DNA of 13,447 bases, taken from the NCBI GenBank assembly GCA_045580815.1, contig JAZNOL010000039.1, forward strand, positions 1 to 13,447. The letters are read 5' to 3'. This DNA is from JAZNOL01 sp045580815 (GTDB taxonomy: Bacteria > Bacillota > Clostridia > RUG12999). This document shows positions 6,419 to 13,386 of the stretch, one piece after another. A program made the position numbers and the translations under genes. Position 1 is the first letter of the stretch, and each line of letters starts with the position of its first letter. Under the pieces are notes generated by a model that saw only the letters and a list, made by a program, of their open reading frames with translations, ran no database searches and was not told where the DNA came from.

Positions 6419-9307
6419 TTATCTTAATCCGTTATAAATTATATATTGCCGTCCTGCACCGAGCATGGAATACCAGAAAACAAGCGAGCTTTCTGTTTTT
6501 CCGTGAGTATAAACACTTTTTATATCGCTTATTGTAGCAAGACGAACTTTTTCTTTCTTGTCGTCCCTTGGTGCCTCGCAAACCATTGCACCGCCCTGCA
6601 TCCAGTAAATATCTTTGTTCATGTGTCCCACATATTGGATTTCACGTTCGCCTGTTGTTTCGTCTTTTACTGCACCTGCCTGCAAAACAATATTACCGTC
6701 TTCGGCAACTGCAAAAACCTCTCCGAAACAGTCAACGCCGTATTGATGACTGCGGTCGCTTACTTTCCATGTGTTTACATCAAATTTTCCTGCGGCAACA
6801 TTTGATGCTGTAACAGGAATCCCGTCAAATTTAACGTACTCCCATTTTGAAATAATATCGTGCCCTTTTGAATACAGCACAATCAAATCACCGGCTTTAA
6901 GTCCGTCAAAAACGTCCGGTGTTTTGCCGAAATACGTCTTTTCCCAGAAGCCTGCGGCAACGTGAAGCTTTGCCGACGGATACCCGTCCGCATCTGCATG
7001 GGGTTCAACCTTCTGCACCATAACCGGATACGGGAAAATACGGCAGGTGTTTACAGGCACGTCACCCGAACGGTCCTCGTATATAAGTGCAATTTCGGGA
7101 GTTTTGAATTTAACATCATAACATTCGATTGTTTTGCCAAAGAAATACACCGGCTCTTCTACCGAGTAAATAACATCATATCTGTCTTCAACACTGCCGT
7201 AATTAGCCGGATCACCGTATTCATACTGAGGAACGACAAAATACTTTTTCGGCTGGAAATACGACCCCAGCGATGTTGTTGCATTAAGTCGCAATCTGCC
7301 GCGGGTATTATCCTCCATATCGTATTTTGCCGGAGGCGCATCACGGAAAAGATGGTTGCTGTCAGCACCGTCGGGACGGCCGGTTTCCTGTAAAACCGTC
7401 TGAATATGCGTGAGCACACCGTTTTCATCAACTTTGTATTTTATCATTTGCGAAATTGTAAATTCCGGTTTAATCAGTGCCGCACTTTCCCTAAGGCTTT
7501 CGCGGGCTTTTTGCGGAGACATTTTTTTGCCGTTTACATCAACGGTTTTCCCTGTTGAATAATTTTCTATTTTTCCGTCATAACTTAAAAGTACTGCATC
7601 AAGCCGAGGGGTAATTTCGTTTATGGGTTTGGCGTTTATAAGATATCCGTAAACAAATTCGTTTACTTTCTTTTCGGGAACAAACGCAACAATATTGCCT
7701 ACGAAATCAAGCAGAAACGTACCGCTGTCGCCTATGTCGCAAGCACTATCAACCTCATCCATATAATTTGAAGAAGCCAGATGATATTCATCGCCGTTAA
7801 TCACATATTTCCCGTCTGATATACCCTCTAAAACACCTGAAACTTTATTTTGCGAAATCACAAATTTTACATTTTTTGCATCCGGGGCAACCGTTTTGCG
7901 GTTTCCTCTTGCGGCAGATGTATATTTATCCGCATACACGCTGATTACACTCCCAACAGGGAACATTGAAAAATCTGTCGTCGCAACAAGATTGCCGTTT
8001 TCATCATTTGAAAATGATATGTAGCCGGAATAATCAACAGGCATAAGCTCCTGGTTTTGCACCTCAAAATCTGTTTCTTCATCAAAATTAATTTCGATTT
8101 CTTCGTATTTATAATCCGGTGTAAAAAGAAGTCTGTCTGCCGAACCGGAAACGCTTTTTAAAACAATATTTTCATATGTTTCTATAATCGCAATATCATA
8201 AACGCCATCTGATTCGGTGTCGATAAGCTCAACCGTTCCCGAAGAAATTTCAAAATTGCTGTCGGCGGGATTTTCTAAAACCGAACCGTTTACAACTGTT
8301 TTTCTGCCGATTTTCAAAACCGCCTGCTTTAATTTTTCACCATCGGTATAGTATGTATAAATACCGCCTTTAAAGCTTTTTATGTCGGCACTGGACAGTT
8401 TAAGCCGTGATGCCTTGTCAAGAGCATACGCAAAAACAAGCTCATTTGCACCATCGCTGTTTTCACGGTGATAATACGAAACCTCCATACCGAGATATTT
8501 ATAAAACGCATCGTTTTCACATTTATAACGCACATCATCGATAACTATACTGTTTTTCTGTGTTTTGATTTCTGTAAGCGAAACTTTGTCTGTTGCATTT
8601 ACCGTTCCAGATGATTTTTTTATTTTAAAATACTCGGTAAGCGGCGTTCTGTCTTTTTCGTTATAAAATTCCGTATTATAACCAAAGCCTGTCTGGGTAA
8701 AAATCGGTGCATGAAGAGCATTAAAAAGAAGCTGTGCCACCTCTCCCCTTGTAAGCTGTTTTTCCGGTTCGTATGTCATATCTTTTAAAATTCCGGCGTT
8801 TTTTGCAGTCACATAAGGGTCTTCGCCTGTATATTTTTCACGTGCCGAATATCCAAGTGCATTGCACAGCATTGTTATATACTGCTTGAATGTTATGTAT
8901 TCATCGGGACGAAACGTTCCGTCATCAAATCCGCTCATAATTCCGAGAGTAACAGCGTTGGAAATGGCAGTATAAAACATGTTTGTATTATCCAGGTCGG
9001 AAAACTTTCCTGAAATATCGCCTACCGTATCGGTTTTAAGCTGAAACATTCTCACCGTAACAGCCGCTGCCTCGCCACGTTTTATATTTTCATGAGCACG
9101 GAAAGTATAGTCTCCATAGCCGTTAAAAATTTTAAGTGCCCCGAGAAACTCCGCTTTGCGGCTCAACTTTTCATCGTTTATGTCATAAAATTTATATGAA
9201 GTGTCAAATACATATTTTGCTGATGTGTCAGCCGTTGCCGCCGGCACGCATACTGCAAAAAACGACATTATTATAACCATTATAATAAAAAATTTGAAAT
9301 TTTTCAT
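6419..9307 (-). CDS. Large secreted S-layer-homology (SLH) domain protein
   Basis: A 962-residue exported protein. A signal peptide (MKNFKFF..., hydrophobic core about 7-22, probable cleavage after the ATA near residue 26) is followed by three SLH repeats. The first (about 50-92) contains GYGDYTFRAHENIKRGEAA. The second (about 102-153) contains GIMSGFDDGTFRPDEYIT. The third, more degenerate (about 166-198), ends TRGEVAQLLFNAL. SLH modules hold proteins to secondary cell wall polymers in Gram-positives. The remaining 750 or so residues are rich in beta-type sequence with no domain I recognise and no visible catalytic motif. The ATG is preceded at 9 nt by GGGAG, and overlapping promoters lie upstream. 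trmK begins 21 nt after the stop. It could be a structural surface protein or carry an unrecognised enzyme; the sequence does not settle this. Confidence 0.85.
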   Translation of the reverse strand: MKNFKFFIIMVIIMSFFAVCVPAATADTSAKYVFDTSYKFYDINDEKLSRKAEFLGALKIFNGYGDYTFRAHENIKRGEAAAVTVRMFQLKTDTVGDISGKFSDLDNTNMFYTAISNAVTLGIMSGFDDGTFRPDEYITFKQYITMLCNALGYSAREKYTGEDPYVTAKNAGILKDMTYEPEKQLTRGEVAQLLFNALHAPIFTQTGFGYNTEFYNEKDRTPLTEYFKIKKSSGTVNATDKVSLTEIKTQKNSIVIDDVRYKCENDAFYKYLGMEVSYYHRENSDGANELVFAYALDKASRLKLSSADIKSFKGGIYTYYTDGEKLKQAVLKIGRKTVVNGSVLENPADSNFEISSGTVELIDTESDGVYDIAIIETYENIVLKSVSGSADRLLFTPDYKYEEIEINFDEETDFEVQNQELMPVDYSGYISFSNDENGNLVATTDFSMFPVGSVISVYADKYTSAARGNRKTVAPDAKNVKFVISQNKVSGVLEGISDGKYVINGDEYHLASSNYMDEVDSACDIGDSGTFLLDFVGNIVAFVPEKKVNEFVYGYLINAKPINEITPRLDAVLLSYDGKIENYSTGKTVDVNGKKMSPQKARESLRESAALIKPEFTISQMIKYKVDENGVLTHIQTVLQETGRPDGADSNHLFRDAPPAKYDMEDNTRGRLRLNATTSLGSYFQPKKYFVVPQYEYGDPANYGSVEDRYDVIYSVEEPVYFFGKTIECYDVKFKTPEIALIYEDRSGDVPVNTCRIFPYPVMVQKVEPHADADGYPSAKLHVAAGFWEKTYFGKTPDVFDGLKAGDLIVLYSKGHDIISKWEYVKFDGIPVTASNVAAGKFDVNTWKVSDRSHQYGVDCFGEVFAVAEDGNIVLQAGAVKDETTGEREIQYVGHMNKDIYWMQGGAMVCEAPRDDKKEKVRLATISDIKSVYTHGKTESSLVFWYSMLGAGRQYIIYNGLR

Positions 9308-9337
9308 TCTTTTTGACTCCCGTTTGCATATTTTTAC

Positions 9338-9372
9338 ATTATAATTGTATCACAAAATCAATACAAAATCAA
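9338..9372 (-). promoter_or_regulatory. Overlapping promoters of the SLH gene
   Basis: Two 17-nt-spaced sigma-A candidates overlap on the minus strand: TTGATT (9367-9372) with TACAAT (9344-9349), and TTGTAT (9361-9366) with TATAAT (9338-9343). They are 6 bp apart, and either would start transcription about 20-30 nt ahead of the ribosome binding site. Confidence 0.65.
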
Positions 9373-9373
9373 T
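9352..9373. repeat. Tandem 11-bp direct repeat in the divergent promoter region
   Basis: ACAAAATCAAT occurs twice with no gap (9352-9362 and 9363-9373). The 11-bp period is about one helical turn, so both copies present the same DNA face. The repeat covers the -35 elements of the SLH gene and lies about 32 bp from the -35 of the divergent glycoside hydrolase gene. This is a reasonable place for an operator, but could be promoter-driven coincidence. Confidence 0.55.
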
Positions 9374-9405
9374 AGTAAATTACGAATGTTTACGTTTTTT
9401 ATATC

Positions 9406-9434
9406 TTGACTTTTAATATCTTCTATGTTACAAT
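9406..9434 (+). promoter_or_regulatory. Sigma-A promoter of the glycoside hydrolase gene
   Basis: TTGACT (9406-9411), a 17-nt spacer and TACAAT (9429-9434) give a near-consensus promoter. Transcription would begin near 9441, leaving a leader of about 20 nt that holds AGGAGG (9450-9455). The upstream in-frame ATG at 9425 lies inside this promoter and so cannot be the real start. Confidence 0.8.
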
Positions 9435-9460
9435 ACAAAAAAACAATTCAGGAGGTTTTT

Positions 9461-11089
9461 ATGGCTAAATATTATTCCGTAAACGATTATGAAATAACAC
9501 AAACCGGTGTAAAATTTGAATGTAGTGACAAATCCATAAAACAGGTTTTTGACAGCTGTGAAGCACTTTGCAAAGAAAATACAAAACAGTTCGGTGATCG
9601 CAAGGTTTTGCAGGAGGGTGCAAAATACAACGGCGTATGGCTCGAAACACAGCCTATGGGCGGTGAAATGTACGCAATGCGTGACATGGAGGTTGCTCTT
9701 AATAATCAGCTTATTTTCATGCAGAATCAGCGTATTGACGGACGTATTCCCGGAATGATTACATATTCTCTGCCCTACGAAGGTTTATCTTTGCATATGG
9801 ACTGGATGCAGGGCGACTTTTTCACAGTTGCGGCAATGAGAATGTACTATCTCATAAAGAAAGACAAAAATTATCTTGAAAAGCTTTATGAAACACTCAG
9901 CCGTTTTGACGATTATCTGTGGGAATACCGTGACAGCGACGGTGACGGTTGCCTTGAAAGCTGGTGCACATGGGACACCGGCAATGACAACAACACAAGC
10001 TTTTTTGCCCGTGGTGTTCATGCTGAAAAACATGGCTCACATTGTGGTGAAACCGCACCCACAGATAAAGGCGGTCTGCCCTTTGAATCCGCTGAATACA
10101 TGGCATATTCTTATTCTCACTGCGTAACTCTTGCCGAAATTTCAAAAATTCTCGGTAACGGCGAAGAAAGTATATGGTTTGAAAAAGCTGAAAAAGTGAG
10201 AAAAAAAGCAAACGAATACCTCTGGGACAATGAGAAAAAAGCATATTACGACCGCGATCGCAACAACGAAATGATGTACACTCTGACACTGGAAAATATG
10301 AAATGTCTGTATCATGGTCTTTTTACTCAGGAAATGGCAGACGAATTTATTAAAACACATCTTATGAACAAGGATGAGTTTTTAACTCCCCTGCCTTTGC
10401 CTCACATTGCGGCAAACGACCCGTTATTTTATGTAAATGAAAGTCTGCATAACCTTGCACCTGAAATAAAAGACGAAATTCTGTCTTACGCAAACAATGA
10501 TATTGCCGACAACTCGTGGTCAGGTCCTGTTCATGGACTTAATATTCAACGTTCAATAGACGGTCTTTTGCGTTACGGTCACCATGCGGAATCCACAATA
10601 ATCGGCAAACGATGGATTTCTAATCTTGCAAAGCACAACCGTTTTGTGCAGCAGTATAATCCTATGACAGGTGAACCCGCACCCGGCGATAACGGGTTTG
10701 GTCCCACAGTTTTGTCTGCACTTGAATATATTGCATATCTTTACGGCGTGGACTATGTTTGTGACGAGCTTATATGGAGCAGCTGTGACACCGACGTGAC
10801 AACCGAATATACACAGCATCTTTTTGATTGTGACTACAAAATAAAACGCGAAAACGGTGTTACCACCGCATATAAAAATGGAAACGAAATTTTTAAAATC
10901 TCAAGTGGCTTGCGTGTTGTGACCGATTTGGACGGCAACATCAAACGCATCTGTGGCATGGAAGACCATGAAATTGATGCCAAACTTGAATTTGGAGGCA
11001 AATCTGTTGAAATGAAATTTGTTCCCAATCAGAAAACAATATTTAAAAATGGTGAACCGTCGGAAACGGTTTATATCGCTTATAATTAA
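9461..11089 (+). CDS. Cytoplasmic (alpha/alpha)6-barrel glycoside hydrolase, GH63/MGH1-like
   Basis: A 542-residue protein with no signal peptide. The start is the ATG at 9461, because AGGAGG lies just upstream and the 5' alternative at 9425 is inside the promoter. Family landmarks in order: MRDMEVALNNQLIFMQNQ (73-90) with IDGRIPG (92-98), the segment DGDGCLESW (160-168), TWDTGNDNNTS (170-180), NSWSGPVHGLNIQRSIDGLL (351-370) with YGHHAE (372-377), and QQYNPMTGEP (397-406). These match GH63-type enzymes such as E. coli YgjK and the mannosylglycerate hydrolase-like domain. Asp176 fits the proposed general acid. Where YgjK has its base Glu in ENYNP, this protein has Gln397. It probably acts on a short imported glycoside, but the substrate is unknown and inactivity or another mechanism is possible. 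About 100 C-terminal residues form an apparent beta-rich tail. Confidence 0.75.
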   Translation: MAKYYSVNDYEITQTGVKFECSDKSIKQVFDSCEALCKENTKQFGDRKVLQEGAKYNGVWLETQPMGGEMYAMRDMEVALNNQLIFMQNQRIDGRIPGMITYSLPYEGLSLHMDWMQGDFFTVAAMRMYYLIKKDKNYLEKLYETLSRFDDYLWEYRDSDGDGCLESWCTWDTGNDNNTSFFARGVHAEKHGSHCGETAPTDKGGLPFESAEYMAYSYSHCVTLAEISKILGNGEESIWFEKAEKVRKKANEYLWDNEKKAYYDRDRNNEMMYTLTLENMKCLYHGLFTQEMADEFIKTHLMNKDEFLTPLPLPHIAANDPLFYVNESLHNLAPEIKDEILSYANNDIADNSWSGPVHGLNIQRSIDGLLRYGHHAESTIIGKRWISNLAKHNRFVQQYNPMTGEPAPGDNGFGPTVLSALEYIAYLYGVDYVCDELIWSSCDTDVTTEYTQHLFDCDYKIKRENGVTTAYKNGNEIFKISSGLRVVTDLDGNIKRICGMEDHEIDAKLEFGGKSVEMKFVPNQKTIFKNGEPSETVYIAYN

Positions 11090-11093
11090 GTGC

Positions 11094-11125
11094 AAAAAAC
11101 AGGCATTTTACATGCCTGTTTTTTT
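11094..11125. terminator. Bidirectional terminator between convergent genes
   Basis: ACAGGCAT (11099-11106) and ATGCCTGT (11112-11119) form a perfect 8-bp stem with a 5-nt loop, flanked by an A-run and a T-run. It therefore works in both directions: for the glycoside hydrolase on the plus strand and the CLC gene on the minus strand. The CLC stop codon (11124-11126) lies in the T-run. Confidence 0.9.
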
Positions 11126-12422
11126 ATTTTGTATTTGTATCAATATAATCAGCTGTTAATTTAGAGTAGACAATTCTTTGGCTTTTATAAAGTCCCGAAT
11201 AACCTGACATCAAATAGCTTACCGCACATGCAATAGCAAAAAACAGTATACCGTCTGTGCCAAACATTTCAATTGATAAAAATATTGAGGCTATGGGGCA
11301 GTTTACTGCGCCACAAAACAGCGCTATCATACCAATTGATGCACAAAATCCCGAATCAAGTCCCAAAAGTGTTGCCATAACGCAACCAAAAGTAGAGCCG
11401 ATGAACAATGACGGTACAATCTCTCCGCCTTTAAATCCGGCAGCAATTGTCACTGCCGTAAATATAAGTTTTAGAGCAAAATCAGCCGGTCGTGCCTGTC
11501 CGGAAACCGCCTTTGCAATCACATCCATACCTGCACCATTATAATCGTGTGTATTTACAACTAAGGTTAAAACAACTATAACTGCACCACCTACAAAAGC
11601 ACGAACATAACAGTTTCGGATGAATTTATCTAAATACTGTTCGCATTTTTTAATGGCTGTACAAAATAATGCGCTTAAAACTGCACAGCTAACCGAAAGA
11701 ATAACTACTTTACCAAGCACATCTGCAGACAGTGCAGGAATTGATACTCCATCGAATTTTACCGGTGATATATTACACAAAGTTGAAACAGCATACGCTG
11801 TTACCGAAGCGATTATACACGGCAAAAAGCCTGTATAATTAAGCACACCTACACTAATAACCTCAAGAGAAAAAACGGCTGCTGTAATCGGCGTTCCAAA
11901 CAATGCTGCAAATACACTGCTCATGCCTGCCATTGTTATTATGTGTAAATCATTTTTACCAAATTTTAGTATTTTTCCCAGTTTGTAACCAATTCCACCG
12001 CCCATTTGAAGAGCCGCACCTTCCCTACCGGCAGAACCGCCAAACATATGTGTTATAACAGAACTTATAAAAATAAGCGGTACCATTATAAACGGAACTG
12101 TACCTTCTTCCCGGACAGATTCTATAACCCGGTTTGTATCAATTTTCCCTTTTGAATGAAACATCCTGTACATTGCCGCTATTAGTAACCCACCCAATGG
12201 TAAAAAATAAATTAAAACGCTGTAATCTGTACGTAGCTCGGTTACATAATCTACAGCAAAATGGAACAAAACCCCTATTATTCCACCAATAGTGCCTACT
12301 ACCGTTGCCACAAGAACCCATTTAAAAAATATTTGTATATAATCAACTAAAAATTTCAAATGCTCTTTTATATAATTCAACGTACTTTCACCTACTTTTT
12401 TCATCTTTTTCAAAATATGCAC
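11124..12422 (-). CDS. CLC-family anion transporter, fluoride-type candidate
   Basis: A 432-residue polytopic membrane protein of the CLC family of chloride/fluoride channels and proton antiporters. The second CLC motif is GGSAGREGAA (128-137) with the gating glutamate at 134. The third is GFKGGEIVPSLFIG (329-342) in place of the chloride-type GxFxP. The first motif GSGIP is missing: residues 95-107 read DTNRVIESVREEG. A missing GSGIP, a non-proline residue after GREG, and KGGE-x-x-P resemble the bacterial CLC-F fluoride/proton antiporter branch. No cytoplasmic CBS domain is present. The start is unclear: GTG at 12422 has no good ribosome binding site, the ATG at 12404 a poor one, while the TTG at 12380 has AGGTG 8 nt upstream. 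No fluoride riboswitch is visible in the short gap after the tRNA terminator. Confidence 0.85.
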   Translation of the reverse strand: MHILKKMKKVGESTLNYIKEHLKFLVDYIQIFFKWVLVATVVGTIGGIIGVLFHFAVDYVTELRTDYSVLIYFLPLGGLLIAAMYRMFHSKGKIDTNRVIESVREEGTVPFIMVPLIFISSVITHMFGGSAGREGAALQMGGGIGYKLGKILKFGKNDLHIITMAGMSSVFAALFGTPITAAVFSLEVISVGVLNYTGFLPCIIASVTAYAVSTLCNISPVKFDGVSIPALSADVLGKVVILSVSCAVLSALFCTAIKKCEQYLDKFIRNCYVRAFVGGAVIVVLTLVVNTHDYNGAGMDVIAKAVSGQARPADFALKLIFTAVTIAAGFKGGEIVPSLFIGSTFGCVMATLLGLDSGFCASIGMIALFCGAVNCPIASIFLSIEMFGTDGILFFAIACAVSYLMSGYSGLYKSQRIVYSKLTADYIDTNTK

Positions 12423-12450
12423 GAAGATTGTTTTTAATATAACTTAGTTG

Positions 12451-12485
12451 AAAAAACGGCTTGCCTCAAGCAAGCCGTTTTTTTT
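12451..12485 (-). terminator. Terminator of the tRNA-Ser gene
   Basis: CGGCTTGC and GCAAGCCG (12457-12464 and 12470-12477) form a perfect stem with a 5-nt loop, extended by A and T runs on both sides. It starts immediately after the encoded CCA of the tRNA and ends 28 nt before the longest CLC reading frame. It is symmetric enough to act on either strand. Confidence 0.85.
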
Positions 12486-12576
12486 GGAGGAGAGGAAGGG
12501 ATTCGAACCCTCGGAGCGCTATTAACGCTCACAGCATTTCCAATGCTGCGCCTTAAACCAACTCAACCACCTCTCC
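12485..12576 (-). tRNA. tRNA-Ser, anticodon GGA
   Basis: On the minus strand the sequence folds as a class II tRNA. The acceptor stem is GGAGAGG / CCTCTCC. The anticodon stem CAGCA / TGCTG holds the loop TTGGAAA, so the anticodon is GGA, reading UCC and UCU. A long variable arm GAGCG-TTAATAG-CGCTC and a T-loop TTCGAAT follow. CCA is encoded (minus-strand reading of 12487-12485). The base before CCA, the discriminator, is T, whereas bacterial tRNA-Ser normally has G73. The D-stem as I align it contains two wobble pairs (T-G). A perfect promoter lies at 12608-12636 and a strong terminator at 12451-12485. Confidence 0.92.
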
Positions 12577-12607
12577 ATATGAGTTGCTTTACCAAACAAC
12601 ACAGATT

Positions 12608-12636
12608 ATTATAACACAAAAACACAAAAATGTCAA
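12608..12636 (-). promoter_or_regulatory. Perfect consensus sigma-A promoter of tRNA-Ser
   Basis: TTGACA (12631-12636), a 17-nt spacer and TATAAT (12608-12613) match the consensus at all twelve positions. Transcription would begin near 12601, about 25 nt before the mature tRNA 5' end. Its -35 is the first part of the loop of the inverted repeat at 12618-12654. Confidence 0.9.
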
Positions 12637-12654
12637 TAGAATTTTTGTGTTTTT
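12618..12654. terminator. AT-rich inverted repeat, possible terminator of the S24 regulator gene
   Basis: AAAAACACAAAAA (12618-12630) and TTTTTGTGTTTTT (12642-12654) are perfectly complementary across an 11-nt loop, 30 nt beyond the regulator's stop codon. The stem is weak in GC, and on the minus strand most uridines are inside the stem. Terminator function is therefore uncertain. Confidence 0.45.
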
Positions 12655-12683
12655 TATTATTTTTTTATTTTTACTATAACACA

Positions 12684-13307
12684 TTATATTATGCTTTTTA
12701 TTTCAACTGCCCTGCCCAACACAGTTATCTCTTTCTCGTCATATTTACTTGGCATACACGATGCGTTTGCACATTCAAGCACAATGCTGTTTTGTTCTTT
12801 AAAAAAGCGACGCAATAATATTTCGTTATTAACCAGCACCGCCGCCAAATCACCATTTTCGGGCATCACATCACGTCTGATAAGCACTTCTGTTCCATTA
12901 AAAATATGTGCATCAATCATACTGTTATCTCTCACAGTAATCCAAAAGTCCTCATTATCGGCAAGTATATCTTCAACCGACACCCGTGAGTTAATATCAA
13001 GCGGCTTTTGATAAATCATATCTTCTATAAGTGATTTTTTTGAAAACTGGGGTTGTTTTATATTTACGCTTGCCACTTTAATTATCGGCGATACAGCCTT
13101 AACCGGCTCTGCCGGTTCTCTTTCCAACAAAAAGTCAACTGAGCATTCCAGATAATCTGCCAGAATAACAATATATTCCGAAACAGGTTCCCTTGCGCCT
13201 GCGGCCCAGTCATAAATAATTGTTTTAGGAATTTTTGTATCCTTCGCTACCTTGTACAGTGAAAGATTTTTTTGTTCAATTATACCGTTAAATACATCTT
13301 TAAACAA
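12684..13307 (-). CDS. HTH-XRE / S24 peptidase-like transcriptional regulator
   Basis: A 207-residue regulator with a LexA/CI-like two-domain plan. The N-terminal Cro/CI helix-turn-helix (about 5-62) includes LSLYKVAKDTKIPKTIIYDW (15-34), followed by a linker to about residue 110. A C-terminal S24 domain holds VRDNSM (125-130) with Ser129 at the usual nucleophile position. Where LexA has its catalytic lysine (VKR), this protein reads EILLRRF (162-168), with Arg166. No Ala-Gly bond is present in the linker; the nearest stretch is KVASVN (77-82). It may therefore be a repressor that cannot cleave itself. The start is TTG at 13307, with AGGGGTG 7 nt upstream. The adjoining 13358-13410 region holds divergent promoters and a palindrome that it may bind. 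It is not typical LexA, whose HTH is winged. Confidence 0.87.
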   Translation of the reverse strand: MFKDVFNGIIEQKNLSLYKVAKDTKIPKTIIYDWAAGAREPVSEYIVILADYLECSVDFLLEREPAEPVKAVSPIIKVASVNIKQPQFSKKSLIEDMIYQKPLDINSRVSVEDILADNEDFWITVRDNSMIDAHIFNGTEVLIRRDVMPENGDLAAVLVNNEILLRRFFKEQNSIVLECANASCMPSKYDEKEITVLGRAVEIKSII

Positions 13308-13357
13308 CTTTTTTCACCCCTAAAACACAAAAATTTTAAAAAATTTTCATTTTCCTC

Positions 13358-13386
13358 TTGACTATTCCCATTTTTGGGAGTATAAT
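13358..13386 (+). promoter_or_regulatory. Strong divergent promoter for a gene beyond the window
   Basis: TTGACT (13358-13363), a 17-nt spacer and TATAAT (13381-13386) form a near-perfect plus-strand promoter. The gene it serves starts beyond 13447: the only ATG downstream in the window (13393) lies at the expected transcription start and meets a stop after seven codons. Confidence 0.75.
13366..13379. promoter_or_regulatory. TCCCA-N4-TGGGA palindrome, candidate operator
   Basis: TCCCA (13366-13370), four T residues, and TGGGA (13375-13379) form a perfect 5-bp dyad centred in the spacer of the plus-strand promoter and near the expected start of the minus-strand one. A dimeric helix-turn-helix protein bound here would block both. 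The neighbouring S24 regulator is the obvious candidate, by inference only. Confidence 0.55.

Noticed and set aside
6446..6805. A 119-codon plus-strand open frame, with others at 6568-6813 and 6962-7393
   Set aside because: All are antisense to the SLH gene, which has a signal peptide, SLH repeats and its own promoter. These frames have no initiation signals.
9425..9460. Longer form of the glycoside hydrolase starting at the ATG at 9425
   Set aside because: That ATG is inside the spacer of a strong promoter and would be upstream of the transcription start. The ATG at 9461 has an AGGAGG site at the right distance.
9897..10289. A 130-codon minus-strand open frame inside the glycoside hydrolase gene
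   Set aside because: It is cysteine- and arginine-rich shadow translation of a strongly supported plus-strand gene, and has no promoter or ribosome binding site.
12423..12450. Fluoride (crcB) riboswitch ahead of the CLC gene
   Set aside because: Only 28 nt separate the tRNA terminator from the reading frame, and the characteristic GGNGATGG-type core is not present on the minus strand.
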